This document shows, one piece after another, positions 1 through 8,931 of a DNA stretch of 64,000 nucleotides (within the stretch, counting starts at the first letter, position 1; each line of letters starts with the position of its first letter). This DNA is from Nakamurella antarctica. GTDB taxonomy: Bacteria > Actinomycetota > Actinomycetes > Mycobacteriales > Nakamurellaceae. The translations under genes were made by a program, and so were the position numbers. The stretch lies in the NCBI RefSeq assembly GCF_003860405.1, contig NZ_CP034170.1, forward strand, positions 682,001-746,000. Reading direction: 5' to 3'. The notes below the pieces were generated by a model, which was not told the DNA's origin, ran no database searches, and saw only the letters and a list, made by a program, of their open reading frames with translations.

Positions 1-522
1 GAGTTCCAAAAGTGGAATTTGCCAGGCGACACCCCGCTGTCGGTCCCCGTAGTAGTGGAATTCGTCCATGACGACCATGCCCGCGTCGGTGTCTGGTCCT
101 GTGCGCAACGTGACTGATGCGAGAATTTCTGCGGTGCAACAGATGATGGGCGCATCGGAGTTGACCGAACTGTCGCCGGTGACCATGCCAACGTTGTCGG
201 CGCCGAAAATGGCAACGAGGTCGAAGAACTTTTCGGATACCAGGGCCTTGATAGGGGCCGTGTAGTAGGACCGGCGCCCCGTCGCGAGCGCGGTGAAGAG
301 TGCGGCAGTGGCGATCAGGCTCTTGCCGGAACCGGTGGGGGTAGCCACGATCACGTTGGAGTCGGCCACAATTTCCAGTAGCGCCTCTTCCTGATGGGAG
401 TACAGGGGCAGCCCGCGCGCCATCGCCCAGCGGACAAATATGTCGTAGAGGGCGTCGGGATCGGTGCCGCCGACCTCGTCCACATGATGGGTGGGCGTGG
501 GGATGAGGTCAGCAAGAGTCAC
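1..522 (-). CDS. DUF3516-type DEAD/DEAH-box helicase (5' part, runs off left edge)
   Basis: The reading frame is open on the minus strand from a GTG at 522 to the window edge, giving about 174 codons of the N-terminus. It carries the Walker A motif VATPTGSGKS, then TAPIKALVSEKFF, then the helicase motif II VVMDEFHYYGD. This order and spacing match superfamily 2 helicases of the actinobacterial DUF3516 type, related to Ski2/Mtr4-like RNA helicases. The rest of the helicase core and the C-terminal DUF3516 part lie outside the window. The GTG start is inferred because no earlier in-frame ATG is evident. It is divergent from pdxH, with about 220 bp between them. The family assignment is from remembered sequence similarity, and the substrate is unknown. 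Confidence 0.85.
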   Translation of the reverse strand, partial: MTLADLIPTPTHHVDEVGGTDPDALYDIFVRWAMARGLPLYSHQEEALLEIVADSNVIVATPTGSGKSLIATAALFTALATGRRSYYTAPIKALVSEKFFDLVAIFGADNVGMVTGDSSVNSDAPIICCTAEILASVTLRTGPDTDAGMVVMDEFHYYGDRQRGVAWQIPLLEL

Positions 523-745
523 GCCGCCAACCCTGCCACACCGATGATGGAGGGTAGGCGGCTCTTCCAGCGCTTCTGCTGCGCCGCAAGGCTGACAATG
601 AAATTGGGCTTCGTGGGTGCGTCGGCTCGTCGTCGGTGGACCCGCGTAGCGTCCTGCGGAGGCGTCGGCGCTGACTCGGGCAAGCTAGCTGCCTACGCAA
701 AGAATGCCAGCAGAGCCTGCAGGCATCACAGGAAAGGTAGTGAGG

Positions 746-1444
746 ATGAGCGCTCCGAATGATGATGGCGTGGACTTGGCGAGGATGCGTCGCAGCTACG
801 CCGGCGCAGGATTGGCCGAGGAAGACTTGGCGCAGGACTGGTTAGTGCAATTCCAGTTGTGGCTATCCCAAGCCGTCGCCGGCGGTTTGACGGAACCCAA
901 CGCGATGGTGCTGGCCACCGTCGACATTAATGGTGCGCCGTCGGCGCGGACCGTTTTGTGCAAAGGCGTCGACCACACGGGCGTGGTGTTCTACACGAAT
1001 TACACCTCTACGAAATCGGCGGATCTACGGTCCAATCCCGCGGCAGCGGTGACGTTTCCCTGGATTGATCTACAGCGCCAAGTGCACTTTCGAGGTCTCG
1101 TCACCAAAGTCGATGCAGCCACCACCGCTGCCTACTGGCGGACGCGTCCGCGCGGATCGCAGTTGGGTGCGTGGGCCAGCCCCCAGTCCACCGTGCTTGG
1201 TTCCAGGCGCGCACTGGACGATCTTCAAACCGCGCTGGAAGTTCGGTTCGGTGGCGGCCCGGATGCTGTTGACGCACCCGCTATCCCTGTCCCACCACAT
1301 TGGGGTGGATGGCGGCTGATGCCCGAGACTGTCGAGTTCTGGCAAGGCAGACTTTCCCGCATGCACGACAGGCTGCGCTATCGTCTCAACGGCCAAAACA
1401 CGGACGGCACCGCACGCTGGGTGATCGAAAGGCTGGCGCCCTAA
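746..1444 (+). CDS. pdxH: pyridoxine/pyridoxamine 5'-phosphate oxidase
   Basis: PdxH oxidises pyridoxine 5'-phosphate and pyridoxamine 5'-phosphate to pyridoxal 5'-phosphate using FMN and oxygen in the cytosol. The 232-residue protein has the split-barrel FMN domain (NAMVLATVDINGAPSARTVL near the N-terminus, then VVFYTNYTSTKSADL) and the typical C-terminal signature PETVEFWQGRLSRMHDR ending in WVIERLAP. A longer frame from 704 exists, but the ATG at 746 is preceded by GAAAGG about eight bases upstream and gives the normal family length. A hairpin follows the gene closely. It is encoded near citrate synthase, a neighbourhood I recall from other actinobacteria. Confidence 0.95.
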   Translation: MSAPNDDGVDLARMRRSYAGAGLAEEDLAQDWLVQFQLWLSQAVAGGLTEPNAMVLATVDINGAPSARTVLCKGVDHTGVVFYTNYTSTKSADLRSNPAAAVTFPWIDLQRQVHFRGLVTKVDAATTAAYWRTRPRGSQLGAWASPQSTVLGSRRALDDLQTALEVRFGGGPDAVDAPAIPVPPHWGGWRLMPETVEFWQGRLSRMHDRLRYRLNGQNTDGTARWVIERLAP

Positions 1445-1453
1445 CTAGCACCT

Positions 1454-1488
1454 CGGCACCTGCGGCCCTTCGCGAGCTGCAGGTGCCG
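1454..1488 (+). terminator. hairpin downstream of pdxH
   Basis: A perfect nine-base inverted repeat, GGCACCTGC at 1455-1463 and GCAGGTGCC at 1479-1487, lies ten bases after the pdxH stop. The stem extends by one further pair. There is no T-tract, as is usual for many actinobacterial terminators, so the role is inferred from position and stem strength. Confidence 0.55.
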
Positions 1489-1564
1489 GAGCCTGGCTGG
1501 TTAGGGCACAATCAGCGCTGGCGGCCGTCACAAACACGGCGAACTGATTAAGGGAGGTTTGTCC

Positions 1565-2332
1565 ATGACGCAGGGCTGGAACGGCGGCACCCAGGACCCG
1601 AAGATTGGGCATACCGATGCGGCCTCCCCGACCATGGGTGGGGAAGGGCCGCAACGGGGGTACCCCCACATGGGAGTGCCAGCGGGGAATTCACCGCATG
1701 GTGGCCACTCACCAACCGGATACCCTCAGCAGGTATCTGCCCAACCGGGGACAGAGCAGCACCCTTATGCCCAGCCCGGGTATGCCCAGCCCGGGTATGC
1801 CCAGCCCGGGTATGCCCAGCCCGGGTATGCCCAGCCCGGTTATGCTCCCGGGTATCAACAGGCGGGGTATTTGCACGCTGCTTACGGACAGCAGTATTCG
1901 CCCCTTCCGCCCGAGGCCAGGAAGCCAGGTGTGGTCAACGGCGCCGCGGTGCTCGCTTTTGTTCAGGCTGGAATCATCATCGTTGCTGGAATCGTCGCAG
2001 TGAGCGGCGGTAGCGCCTTAAGCAACCTCGACTACAGAACACGCAACTGGCAGGACACCCAGTTGCTCATCATGGGTGTTCTCACGCTGGTTGCGGGTGG
2101 GCTGCTGATCGCTGGCGGAGTAGCTGCGTACAACAAGAAATTCGCCCTACTCCTCGGCGGTGCGGGGCTTTCCCTGGCCCTGTCGGTGTGGTGGGCGATT
2201 CTCGTCAGCAAGATGCCTTTTGCCAGCACCTGGTTGGTCTGGGTACTGCTCTTGGCGGTGATGCCCATCATCTCCACTGCATTGGTTCTGGGAACGACGG
2301 CCCAACGTTGGTCGAAAACCCCCACTGCTTAA
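1565..2332 (+). CDS. membrane protein with N-terminal Pro/Gly/Tyr/Gln repeats
   Basis: The 255-residue protein is bipartite. The first ~120 residues are a low-complexity, Gly/Pro/Gln/Tyr-rich cytoplasmic-type segment with five exact or near-exact AQPGY repeats. The remainder holds four predicted membrane helices (around VNGAAVLAFVQAGIIIVAGI, LLIMGVLTLVAGGLLIAGGV, LLLGGAGLSLALSVWWAIL and WLVWVLLLAVMPIISTALVL). Such Pro-rich tails on small four-helix membrane proteins are common in actinobacteria, but I cannot assign a function. The ATG at 1565 is chosen over an in-frame TTG at 1559 because GGGAGG at 1552-1557 is ideally spaced from it. Confidence 0.8.
   Translation: MTQGWNGGTQDPKIGHTDAASPTMGGEGPQRGYPHMGVPAGNSPHGGHSPTGYPQQVSAQPGTEQHPYAQPGYAQPGYAQPGYAQPGYAQPGYAPGYQQAGYLHAAYGQQYSPLPPEARKPGVVNGAAVLAFVQAGIIIVAGIVAVSGGSALSNLDYRTRNWQDTQLLIMGVLTLVAGGLLIAGGVAAYNKKFALLLGGAGLSLALSVWWAILVSKMPFASTWLVWVLLLAVMPIISTALVLGTTAQRWSKTPTA
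1769..1843 (+). repeat. five 15-bp tandem repeats inside the membrane protein gene
   Basis: Five consecutive units of GCCCAGCCCGGGTAT run head to tail. The first four are identical and the fifth has one change. They encode AQPGY five times. Because the period is a multiple of three, copy-number change would lengthen or shorten the tail without a frameshift. Confidence 0.95.
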
Positions 2333-2392
2333 GCTCGATAGCGTTTCCAGGACGACAGCCTGCGACACTTTCAGGCACGGAAGGTTTGTGAC

Positions 2393-2965
2393 ATGAGTGA
2401 CCCAGTTCCGATGTCGGAAGATTGGGCGGTCTACCAGGGGGTGGAAGACGGTTTGCGCGCGTATCTGCGCGACGCCGATCTTGCATTGGACGCGATAGCG
2501 GGCGTCATAAACCTTGCCGATGTCCAGGCTTTCACCTGCGAGCGGGTTGCGACGACCCGAAGCTGGGGTGAGTCGCTGTGGCAGGAAGTGGCGCTCACTG
2601 ACGGTCAGCGCTTGATCCTCTGGCACGGGGATGACGAAGAAAGCGACGAGGCTCCTGGCTCGCTGATGTTCACATCATCTGTGCGGACTGTTCCGCTGAC
2701 AGCCATTGTGGATCAAGGACTTCGGACCCGATACAGCGTCGAGCCCAATGGCATGAGATCCCTTCACGCAGTGATGTTGTACTTGGCGACGCAAACGCCG
2801 GAGCGGTCTTTGACCGAGCTCACCGATGAAGCCGGAACGAAGACCGTGCAGTTCGTTGAGACATATCGTTTCTCAAAATCGGTGACCGACGGAGGTAGGG
2901 GACAAATGCAGCGACTCACGCAGTTCGGGAGAGCGCTGTCTCGTTTCTCGGGCCAAGGCAGCTGA
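2393..2965 (+). CDS. conserved hypothetical protein, coupled to aldose epimerase
   Basis: I do not recognise a characterised family. The 190-residue protein is soluble in appearance, acidic, has no signal peptide or membrane segment, and contains a basic C-terminal stretch. The start at 2393 is supported by GGAAGG about eight bases upstream. Its stop overlaps the start of the next gene by one base (TGATG at 2963-2967), so the two are very likely translationally coupled and may act together. No catalytic motif is visible. Confidence 0.75.
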   Translation: MSDPVPMSEDWAVYQGVEDGLRAYLRDADLALDAIAGVINLADVQAFTCERVATTRSWGESLWQEVALTDGQRLILWHGDDEESDEAPGSLMFTSSVRTVPLTAIVDQGLRTRYSVEPNGMRSLHAVMLYLATQTPERSLTELTDEAGTKTVQFVETYRFSKSVTDGGRGQMQRLTQFGRALSRFSGQGS

Positions 2966-3870
2966 TGGGCGCGGCCACGGGAGCGCAGTTTGTCCTGACC
3001 AGAGGTGATGCCCGTGCGCGGGTGGGAGCCGTCGCGGCCGTGCTACGCGAGTTCTCTGTCGCGGGAGTCAATTTCACCGAAACGTGGCCGGAAAACGATC
3101 AGACGCCCCACGGTTGCGGCATTGTGTTGGTGCCGTGGCCGAACCGGATCGAAGCGGGTGCGTGGCTGCACGAAGGGAAAAAGCTGCAGCTCGACATCAC
3201 AGATGTGGGCAACAACTGCGCCATCCACGGGCTGCTTCGCAACACCGCATATACGGCGGTGGAACAGAGCCCGGAATCGGTAACACTGCACGCCAACGTT
3301 TTCCCTCAGCACGGCTATCCATTTCAGTTGGATACCAGCGTGACCTACTCGCTCAGTGATCAGGGCCTGCAGGTTACTCACCGCCTACGCAACGAAGGGG
3401 CCGCTCCTGCGCCGTTCGGGGTGGGCGCCCATCCTTACCTGAGGGTGGGCGCGTATGACACAGCTGATCTCACGGTGGTGGTCGATGCCGCCAGCTACTT
3501 GCCGCTCAACGAGCGGAAGGTCCCGCTGGGTGCGCAACCGGTCAGCGGGACCGAGTGGGATCTGCGGCCTGGGAAGTCGCTTGCCTCGATAGATCTCGAT
3601 ACTGCCTACACGGACCTCACCCCCGTAGATGGCCGCCAACAGGTCACGTTGGGCGCGCCGGACGGCTCCGGAATCCTGCTGTGGGCAGACAAAATCTTTG
3701 GCTACATACAGGTCTTCACTCCCCGCGATTTCCCTGTACGTGGGCACGCTGTCGCGGTAGAACCGATGACCTGCCCGGCCAATGCCTTCAACTCGGGCAA
3801 CGGGCTGCTCTGGCTAGAGCCGGGGGCAAGCTTCGAGGCATCGTGGGGGCTCGCCCCATTCGGTTTCTGA
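2965..3870 (+). CDS. aldose 1-epimerase (galactose mutarotase) family protein
   Basis: Members interconvert alpha and beta anomers of aldoses in the cytosol. The 301-residue protein shows the family landmarks in order: IVLVPWPNRIE, AIHGLLRN, the catalytic-histidine region GVGAHPYLRVG, and the C-terminal VAVEPMTCPANAFNSG with the conserved acidic residue. The length is normal for the family. The sugar substrate cannot be read from the sequence; related 'GalM-like' proteins also act on other hexoses or hexose phosphates. The start overlaps the preceding stop by one base, indicating coupled translation with the unknown protein upstream. Confidence 0.88.
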   Translation: MGAATGAQFVLTRGDARARVGAVAAVLREFSVAGVNFTETWPENDQTPHGCGIVLVPWPNRIEAGAWLHEGKKLQLDITDVGNNCAIHGLLRNTAYTAVEQSPESVTLHANVFPQHGYPFQLDTSVTYSLSDQGLQVTHRLRNEGAAPAPFGVGAHPYLRVGAYDTADLTVVVDAASYLPLNERKVPLGAQPVSGTEWDLRPGKSLASIDLDTAYTDLTPVDGRQQVTLGAPDGSGILLWADKIFGYIQVFTPRDFPVRGHAVAVEPMTCPANAFNSGNGLLWLEPGASFEASWGLAPFGF

Positions 3871-3889
3871 TCCAGCCTGGTGGGGTGCT

Positions 3890-3924
3890 CTAGCGAGCGC
3901 CCGTCTTGCGGCCGTGCGCGCTAG
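3890..3924. terminator. possible hairpin between convergent genes
   Basis: CTAGCG at 3890-3895 and CGCTAG at 3919-3924 form a perfect six-base inverted repeat with further GC-rich pairing potential in the loop. It sits just after the epimerase stop and before the convergent photolyase stop. The role as terminator is inferred from position only. Confidence 0.35.
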
Positions 3925-3954
3925 TGCTCCACGTCTTGCTGGATGCTCCACGAG

Positions 3955-3986
3955 CACATGGAACTTCACTCACATGGAACTTCACT
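3955..3986. repeat. two tandem copies of a 16-bp sequence
   Basis: CACATGGAACTTCACT occurs twice in perfect tandem (3955-3970 and 3971-3986) in the short non-coding stretch between the convergent epimerase and photolyase genes. The surroundings also repeat TGCTCCACG twice. No function is evident. Confidence 0.9.
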
Positions 3987-4025
3987 TACGAGGTGGAGCT
4001 TGCAGGCGAGAAGTGGGGAAACGGA

Positions 4026-5546
4026 TCAGGAAGGGTGATCGGTCGCCCGTTCGGCTACTTCCTTCGCCGCTAATCTGGCAGCGTGTTTTGCGGCCTGCTG
4101 AACCTGCTGGCTCGACAACGGTTTGGGCGGACGTGCCGCCCAGCGGCGCAGCGTTTCCTCGCGTTCGGCTTGGTGGTCGATGATTGGCATCGGATAGCCG
4201 TTGGGCGGGCCCCCCGGTAGGTCCCAGGGGGTGTGGATCATGGCGCCGGGGATATCGGCGAGCTCTGGAACGAACTTGCGGACGTAATCACCATCCGGGT
4301 CGAACTTCAGTCCCTGGGTTATGGGATGAAAGATCCGGAAGAATGGGGACGCCTGCGGCCCGCCCCCAGCGACCCACAGCCAGCCCTGATTGTTGGAGGC
4401 AATGTCCCCGTCCACCAAGTAATCCATGAAATGCGCGGCGCCCAACTGCCAGCGCAAATGCAGATCTTTGACGAGAAACGATCCGACGGACATCCGGAGC
4501 CGGTTATGCATCCACCCCTGCGTAAGCAGTTGGCGCATCGCGGCGTCGATATAGGGGAATCCGGTTCGTCCTTGTTTCCACGCCTCGAAATGTTGATCTG
4601 CCACGGTGCCGGTGTCCCAGGGAAGATCGTCGATGATGGGGTTGAGTGACCACTTCAGCGATTCGGGCTTATGAAACACCAAGTCCGCGAAGAACTCTCG
4701 CCAGGCGATTTCACGTCGGTAGGACGCAGGTCCCGTCCCTGGAAGGCCCTTGACATCAGCCAGCAAGGTCCGAGGATGGATGCAGCCCCACTTGAGGTAA
4801 GGCGACAACCGGCTGGTGCCTTCATGATCGGGGCGGTTGCGGTCGTCGTGGTAGTCGGTAATAGGCCCGGCGAGAAATTCCTTCCACGTCGCGGCTGCTG
4901 CTGCTTCGCCAGCCACAGGAAGTTCGGCGACGGTGCTTAAGTTCGCGTTTGGAACACCGGAAAGCTGGTGCTCCAACAGATCTGCGGGCAGGACGCGGTC
5001 AGGAAAGCCTGCCGGATCGAAGACACCATCGATATCAGCCCAGACAATGCCAGAACCCGACCCGGCGGGGCCGCGGTAACCGTGTTCGGTCCAGCCGCCG
5101 AAGTAGGGGGTGAACACCGAATAGTTGCTACCGTCCGGCTTGCGAACGCGCCCGGGGGCCACGGCGTAAGGGGATCCCGTTGCCACGAGGGCGACGCCGG
5201 AGGTGGCGAGTGCATCGCGGACGCGGTCGTCGCGTTTGCGGCCGTACGGCATGTAGTCAGCGCTGATGTGCACCTCGTCGGCAGCTACCGCGGCGGCGAC
5301 GGCGGGAACCACCACCACCGGGTCGCCAGTGATAACGAGGAGTTTGCCGCCGATTGCCGCGTCCAAAGCTGCAAGACACCGCAACAGGAACACGGTGCGT
5401 GGGCCACCGGCGTCGCGCAGTAGCGTCGGATCGAGGACGAAAAGGCCGACAACATCGTGATTTTCGCCTGCAGCAAGCAACGCTGGGTGATCGTTGATGC
5501 GCAGGTCCCGTCGAAACCACAGAATCCGGCGGGGGCTCTCTGTCAT
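4026..5546 (-). CDS. phr: deoxyribodipyrimidine photolyase / cryptochrome family
   Basis: Photolyases use light and FADH- to split cyclobutane pyrimidine dimers in DNA. The 506-residue protein has the N-terminal antenna-binding alpha/beta domain beginning ILWFRRDLRINDHPAL, and the C-terminal FAD domain with WREFFADLVFHKPES, GFPYIDAAMRQLLTQGWMHN, then DYLVDGDIASNNQGWLW and FRIFHPITQG. These match class I CPD photolyases of actinobacteria, including the conserved tryptophans of the FAD domain. The length is slightly above the usual ~450-480 residues because of an alanine/lysine-rich C-terminal tail. A signalling cryptochrome cannot be excluded, but the motif set favours repair. Confidence 0.92.
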   Translation of the reverse strand: MTESPRRILWFRRDLRINDHPALLAAGENHDVVGLFVLDPTLLRDAGGPRTVFLLRCLAALDAAIGGKLLVITGDPVVVVPAVAAAVAADEVHISADYMPYGRKRDDRVRDALATSGVALVATGSPYAVAPGRVRKPDGSNYSVFTPYFGGWTEHGYRGPAGSGSGIVWADIDGVFDPAGFPDRVLPADLLEHQLSGVPNANLSTVAELPVAGEAAAAATWKEFLAGPITDYHDDRNRPDHEGTSRLSPYLKWGCIHPRTLLADVKGLPGTGPASYRREIAWREFFADLVFHKPESLKWSLNPIIDDLPWDTGTVADQHFEAWKQGRTGFPYIDAAMRQLLTQGWMHNRLRMSVGSFLVKDLHLRWQLGAAHFMDYLVDGDIASNNQGWLWVAGGGPQASPFFRIFHPITQGLKFDPDGDYVRKFVPELADIPGAMIHTPWDLPGGPPNGYPMPIIDHQAEREETLRRWAARPPKPLSSQQVQQAAKHAARLAAKEVAERATDHPS

Positions 5547-5795
5547 CTGCCGCGTCTTTCTCGTCAGTAAAAATGAATCGGTAATTAATTCACTGCAAAA
5601 TGGTCACCCATGGTGCGCCAGCGACATCGTTCAAGAGGACTCTTGCTGGCGAAATTCCTCCTGTGAAGTGGCACCAAGAAGCTCGTGCCACAGAAATCCT
5701 TGGTTCGGCCGGGACTCGTCTCATTGAGCGGAGGTCGAAGGCAATCTGCAATCTAGCCCCGATTCAGTTTCCGGTAAGTCACCAGATCTTCCGGC

Positions 5796-7112
5796 TCAGC
5801 GACCGTCGATCTCCGTGTAATCACGCGCGGTGGAACCGGTATAAACCTGGCGAGGTCGGCCAATTTTAGTCGCCGGGTCTTTGATCATTTCCTGCCACTG
5901 GGCGATCCAGCCGGGCAACCGGCCAATAGTGAACAGGGCGGTAAACATGCGATCAGGGAAGCCCATCGCGCGGTAGATCAGCCCGGTGTAGAAGTCGACA
6001 TTCGGGTAGAGCTTACGTGAAATGAAGTAGTCGTCCGAGAGCGCGATTTCCTCGAGTTGCTTTGCTAAATCGAGCATCTCGTCGTTTCCGCCCAGCTTGG
6101 ACAACACCTCGTCGGCCGTTGCCTTTACCAGTGTGGCCCGCGGATCGTAGTTTTTGTACACCCGGTGGCCGAAGCCCATCAGCTTGACGCCCGGCTCCTT
6201 ATTCTTGACCCGGTCGACGAAGGATTTGATGTTGCCGTCGGAGCTCTTGATGGTTGCCAGCATTTCCAACACCTGCTGGTTCGCGCCACCGTGCAGCGGA
6301 CCCGACAATGCCTGGATACCAGCAGAGATCGAGGCGAACAAATTAGCGTGTGACGAACCTACGAGGCGCACCGTGGACGTTGAGCAGTTTTGCTCGTGGT
6401 CGGCGTGCAAGATCAGCAGCTGGTCCAGCGCCTTCACCATCAACGGGTCTGCTTCATAATCCTCGGCCGGAAACCCAAAGCTGAGTCGAAGGAAATTCTC
6501 CACCAGGCCGCGGCTGTTGTCCGGGTAGAGCAACGGTTGGCCAACGGACTTCTTGTACGCGTACGCAGCGATCGTCGGGACCTTTGCGAGTAACCGAATG
6601 GTTGAAAGCTCCACCTGCTCCTCGTTAAACGGATCCAGCGAATCTTGGTAAAAGGTAGACAGGGCAGATACTGCCGAAGAGAGCACTGGCATGGGATGCG
6701 CATCGCGGGGGAAGCCGTCGAAGAAACGCTTGAGATCTTCGTGCAGCATCGTGTGTCGGCTGATGCGTTGTGTGAAGTCTTCTAATTCTGTAGCGGAAGG
6801 CAACTCACCCTTGATCAGCAGGTAGCTAGTCTCCAAAAAAGTGGACTTGGCTGCGAGCTGTTCGATCGGATACCCGCGGTAGCGCAATATGCCCGCGTCG
6901 CCGTCGATGTAGGTGACGGCAGACGTCGTCGATCCGGTGTTGGTGAAACCGGGGTCCAACGTGATGAGGCCGGTGGTCGACAGTAACTTCGAAATCTCGA
7001 CACCTGACGACCCTTCGGTGGCGGGCACGACCTTGAGCGGCAGCACCTCGGAACCGTAGGTGAGCGTTGCAGCGTCTGGGCGCTGTTCGGGGGCTGCGTT
7101 GACCTCGGACAT
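5796..7112 (-). CDS. gltA: citrate synthase (type II)
   Basis: The enzyme condenses oxaloacetate and acetyl-CoA into citrate at the entry of the TCA cycle. The 438-residue protein carries the catalytic residues in their usual contexts: His in GPLHGGANQQ, His in MGFGHRVYKNYDP, and Asp in NVDFYTGLIYRAMG. The long N-terminal part with DPGFTNTGSTTSAVTYIDGD is typical of hexameric type II enzymes. The open frame extends upstream to 7283, but the ATG at 7112 is preceded by GAAAGG at suitable distance and yields the standard family length. It is divergent from the acyl-CoA ligase gene. Confidence 0.96.
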   Translation of the reverse strand: MSEVNAAPEQRPDAATLTYGSEVLPLKVVPATEGSSGVEISKLLSTTGLITLDPGFTNTGSTTSAVTYIDGDAGILRYRGYPIEQLAAKSTFLETSYLLIKGELPSATELEDFTQRISRHTMLHEDLKRFFDGFPRDAHPMPVLSSAVSALSTFYQDSLDPFNEEQVELSTIRLLAKVPTIAAYAYKKSVGQPLLYPDNSRGLVENFLRLSFGFPAEDYEADPLMVKALDQLLILHADHEQNCSTSTVRLVGSSHANLFASISAGIQALSGPLHGGANQQVLEMLATIKSSDGNIKSFVDRVKNKEPGVKLMGFGHRVYKNYDPRATLVKATADEVLSKLGGNDEMLDLAKQLEEIALSDDYFISRKLYPNVDFYTGLIYRAMGFPDRMFTALFTIGRLPGWIAQWQEMIKDPATKIGRPRQVYTGSTARDYTEIDGR

Positions 7113-7413
7113 ATGCGTCAAGCCTTTCGTTGGACGACCCACGCTTGACCGGGCTGGCGCGGGGGGTTGCCCAGCGGCCACGGATGAGCGCAACTGCATT
7201 CTCTTGGCCTCGAGGTTACTTGCCCGTAGCTCTCCCTGTCGCCGTGGGAGTGCCCAGAGGGGGCTGGGGGAGACCCGAATCACCCCCAGTCTGCAATCGG
7301 AGGCCCAAGACTGCCAGAGCCAGCGTCGTCACGTACCGTGGAAATCTGTGACGTGGACCATATTCTCGGGCACCTCACGGAACCTGAAGAGCACAAGATC
7401 AAAGGAGCTTCGC
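7113..7413. other. divergent intergenic region between gltA and the acyl-CoA ligase
   Basis: These 301 bases hold the promoters of two divergent genes. I see no convincing small gene. A TATTCT hexamer near 7361-7366 could be a -10 element for the rightward gene. An inverted repeat CGTCAC / GTGACG lies just upstream of it. GC-rich blocks at 7240-7285 may form weak hairpins. Confidence 0.5.
7327..7353. promoter_or_regulatory. inverted repeat CGTCAC-N15-GTGACG
   Basis: CGTCAC at 7327-7332 and GTGACG at 7348-7353 are exact inverted copies. They lie 61-87 bases upstream of the ligase ATG and next to a TATTCT-like -10 hexamer. GTGAC half-sites resemble those of cAMP-receptor-like regulators, but the 15-base spacer is longer than the classical CRP site. 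The regulatory role is a guess. Confidence 0.3.
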
Positions 7414-8931
7414 ATGGGGTTGTCATTGGCCAGCATCCTTGCCGAATCGGCTGCGCGCTTCCCGAAACGGTCCGCTGTCGTGATGGGGCAGGACACCACC
7501 AGTTACGAGGACCTGTGGTTGCAGACCCGCAGGTACGCGGCTGTCTTGCGGGATAAAGGCATCAGGCCGGGTGACAGGGTGGCGGTACTGCTGCCGAATG
7601 TGCCGGACTTCCCCCGCGCCTATTATGCGATTTTGTCGCTGGGGGCGGTCGTGGTTCCGATCCACGCATTATTGATTGCGCGCGAAATGGCATACGTACT
7701 CAGTGATTCCGGCGCAAAGATGCTGATCGCAGCAGGGCCGTTGTTGGCTGAGGGCGCGCCAGCTGCAGAGCAGGCTGGGGTCGACCTGATGGCCGTCATG
7801 GGCGGGGAAGGCGTCGATCGGCTTGATATCCTGGCATCTGACGCGGGCCCCATCGACAGTTACGTGGCTCGCGAACCAGAGGACGAAGCTGTCATCCTCT
7901 ATACCTCCGGTACCACCGGCGCGCCCAAGGGCGCCGTGCTGACACAGCTCAACATGCTGATGAATGCGCAGATTAGCGCATCGACGGTGATCCAGCTCGC
8001 GCCGGATGACGTGATCCTAGGGTGCCTGCCGCTCTTCCACTCGTTCGGTCAGACCTGCGCAATGAACGCCGGCTTCTACGCTGGCGCGACGCTGGTATTG
8101 CTGCCGCGATTCGAGCCTGCCGCGGCCCTCGACACCATGATGACCGCGGGGGTTAACGTCTTCATGGGTGTCCCGACCATGTACATCGGACTGCTCGCGG
8201 CAGCGCGAAATGACGACAGGCGTCCGGTGTTGCGCACCGCTGTGTCCGGTGGTGCGAGCCTGCCGGTGACCGTGATCGACAAATTCGCCGAAGTTTTTAG
8301 CGCCGACATCTACGAGGGCTACGGCCTCAGCGAGACCTCCCCGGTGGCAACGTTTAACCAACCCGCCTTCGGCCGGAAGCCGGGCACGGTGGGGCGCGCC
8401 ATTTGGGGTGTTGATTGCGATATTGCGGCAGCGGAAATCGAGGGCCGGATTGAACTGATGCCACAAGGGGAAATCGGCGAAGTGGTGGTGCGGGGCCACA
8501 ATATTTTCGCCGGATATCTGAATAACCCGGAGGCCACAGCCGCTGTCAAGGTAGACGGTTGGTTTCGCACGGGCGACCTCGGAACGAAAGACGAAGACGG
8601 CTTCATCACCATCGTGGACCGAAAGAAAGACCTGATTCTGCGCGGTGGTTACAACGTGTATCCCCGCGAGGTGGAGGAGATTCTGCTGACCCATCCCGGT
8701 GTCGCCCAGGTTGCGGTAGTAGCGGTCCCTGATGCCGAGTACGGCGAGGAAATCTGCGCTGTGGTGGTCCGCAGCGCAGAGGGCAGCGACCTTGACGAAT
8801 CCAGTTTGATTGCCTGGTCCCAGCTCAATATGGCCAAATACAAATACCCTAGGCGCATCGAATTTGTCGACGCTTTTCCGCTCGGACCGAGCGGGAAGGT
8901 GTTGAAACGGGAGATCGTCAAGGGTCTGTGA
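7414..8931 (+). CDS. long-chain fatty acid--CoA ligase (AMP-forming)
   Basis: The protein belongs to the ANL superfamily, which activates carboxylic acids as acyl-adenylates and then transfers them to CoA. Its 505 residues contain the P-loop ILYTSGTTGAPKGA, the adenylate motif YEGYGLSETSPV, the hinge-region WFRTGDLG and DRKKDLILRGGYNVYPREVE, and the C-terminal catalytic lysine in PLGPSGKVLKRE. The frame is open upstream to 7060, but AAAGGAG at 7401-7407 fixes the start at 7414 and removes an overlap with gltA. Chain-length specificity is not visible; FadD-like medium or long-chain acids are likely. Confidence 0.9.
   Translation: MGLSLASILAESAARFPKRSAVVMGQDTTSYEDLWLQTRRYAAVLRDKGIRPGDRVAVLLPNVPDFPRAYYAILSLGAVVVPIHALLIAREMAYVLSDSGAKMLIAAGPLLAEGAPAAEQAGVDLMAVMGGEGVDRLDILASDAGPIDSYVAREPEDEAVILYTSGTTGAPKGAVLTQLNMLMNAQISASTVIQLAPDDVILGCLPLFHSFGQTCAMNAGFYAGATLVLLPRFEPAAALDTMMTAGVNVFMGVPTMYIGLLAAARNDDRRPVLRTAVSGGASLPVTVIDKFAEVFSADIYEGYGLSETSPVATFNQPAFGRKPGTVGRAIWGVDCDIAAAEIEGRIELMPQGEIGEVVVRGHNIFAGYLNNPEATAAVKVDGWFRTGDLGTKDEDGFITIVDRKKDLILRGGYNVYPREVEEILLTHPGVAQVAVVAVPDAEYGEEICAVVVRSAEGSDLDESSLIAWSQLNMAKYKYPRRIEFVDAFPLGPSGKVLKREIVKGL

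Noticed and set aside
5547-5795. gene between the photolyase and citrate synthase
   Set aside because: The frames across this ~250-bp gap are short and lack start context. A small TGGCAC/GTGCCA hairpin at 5669-5690 is the only structure seen.
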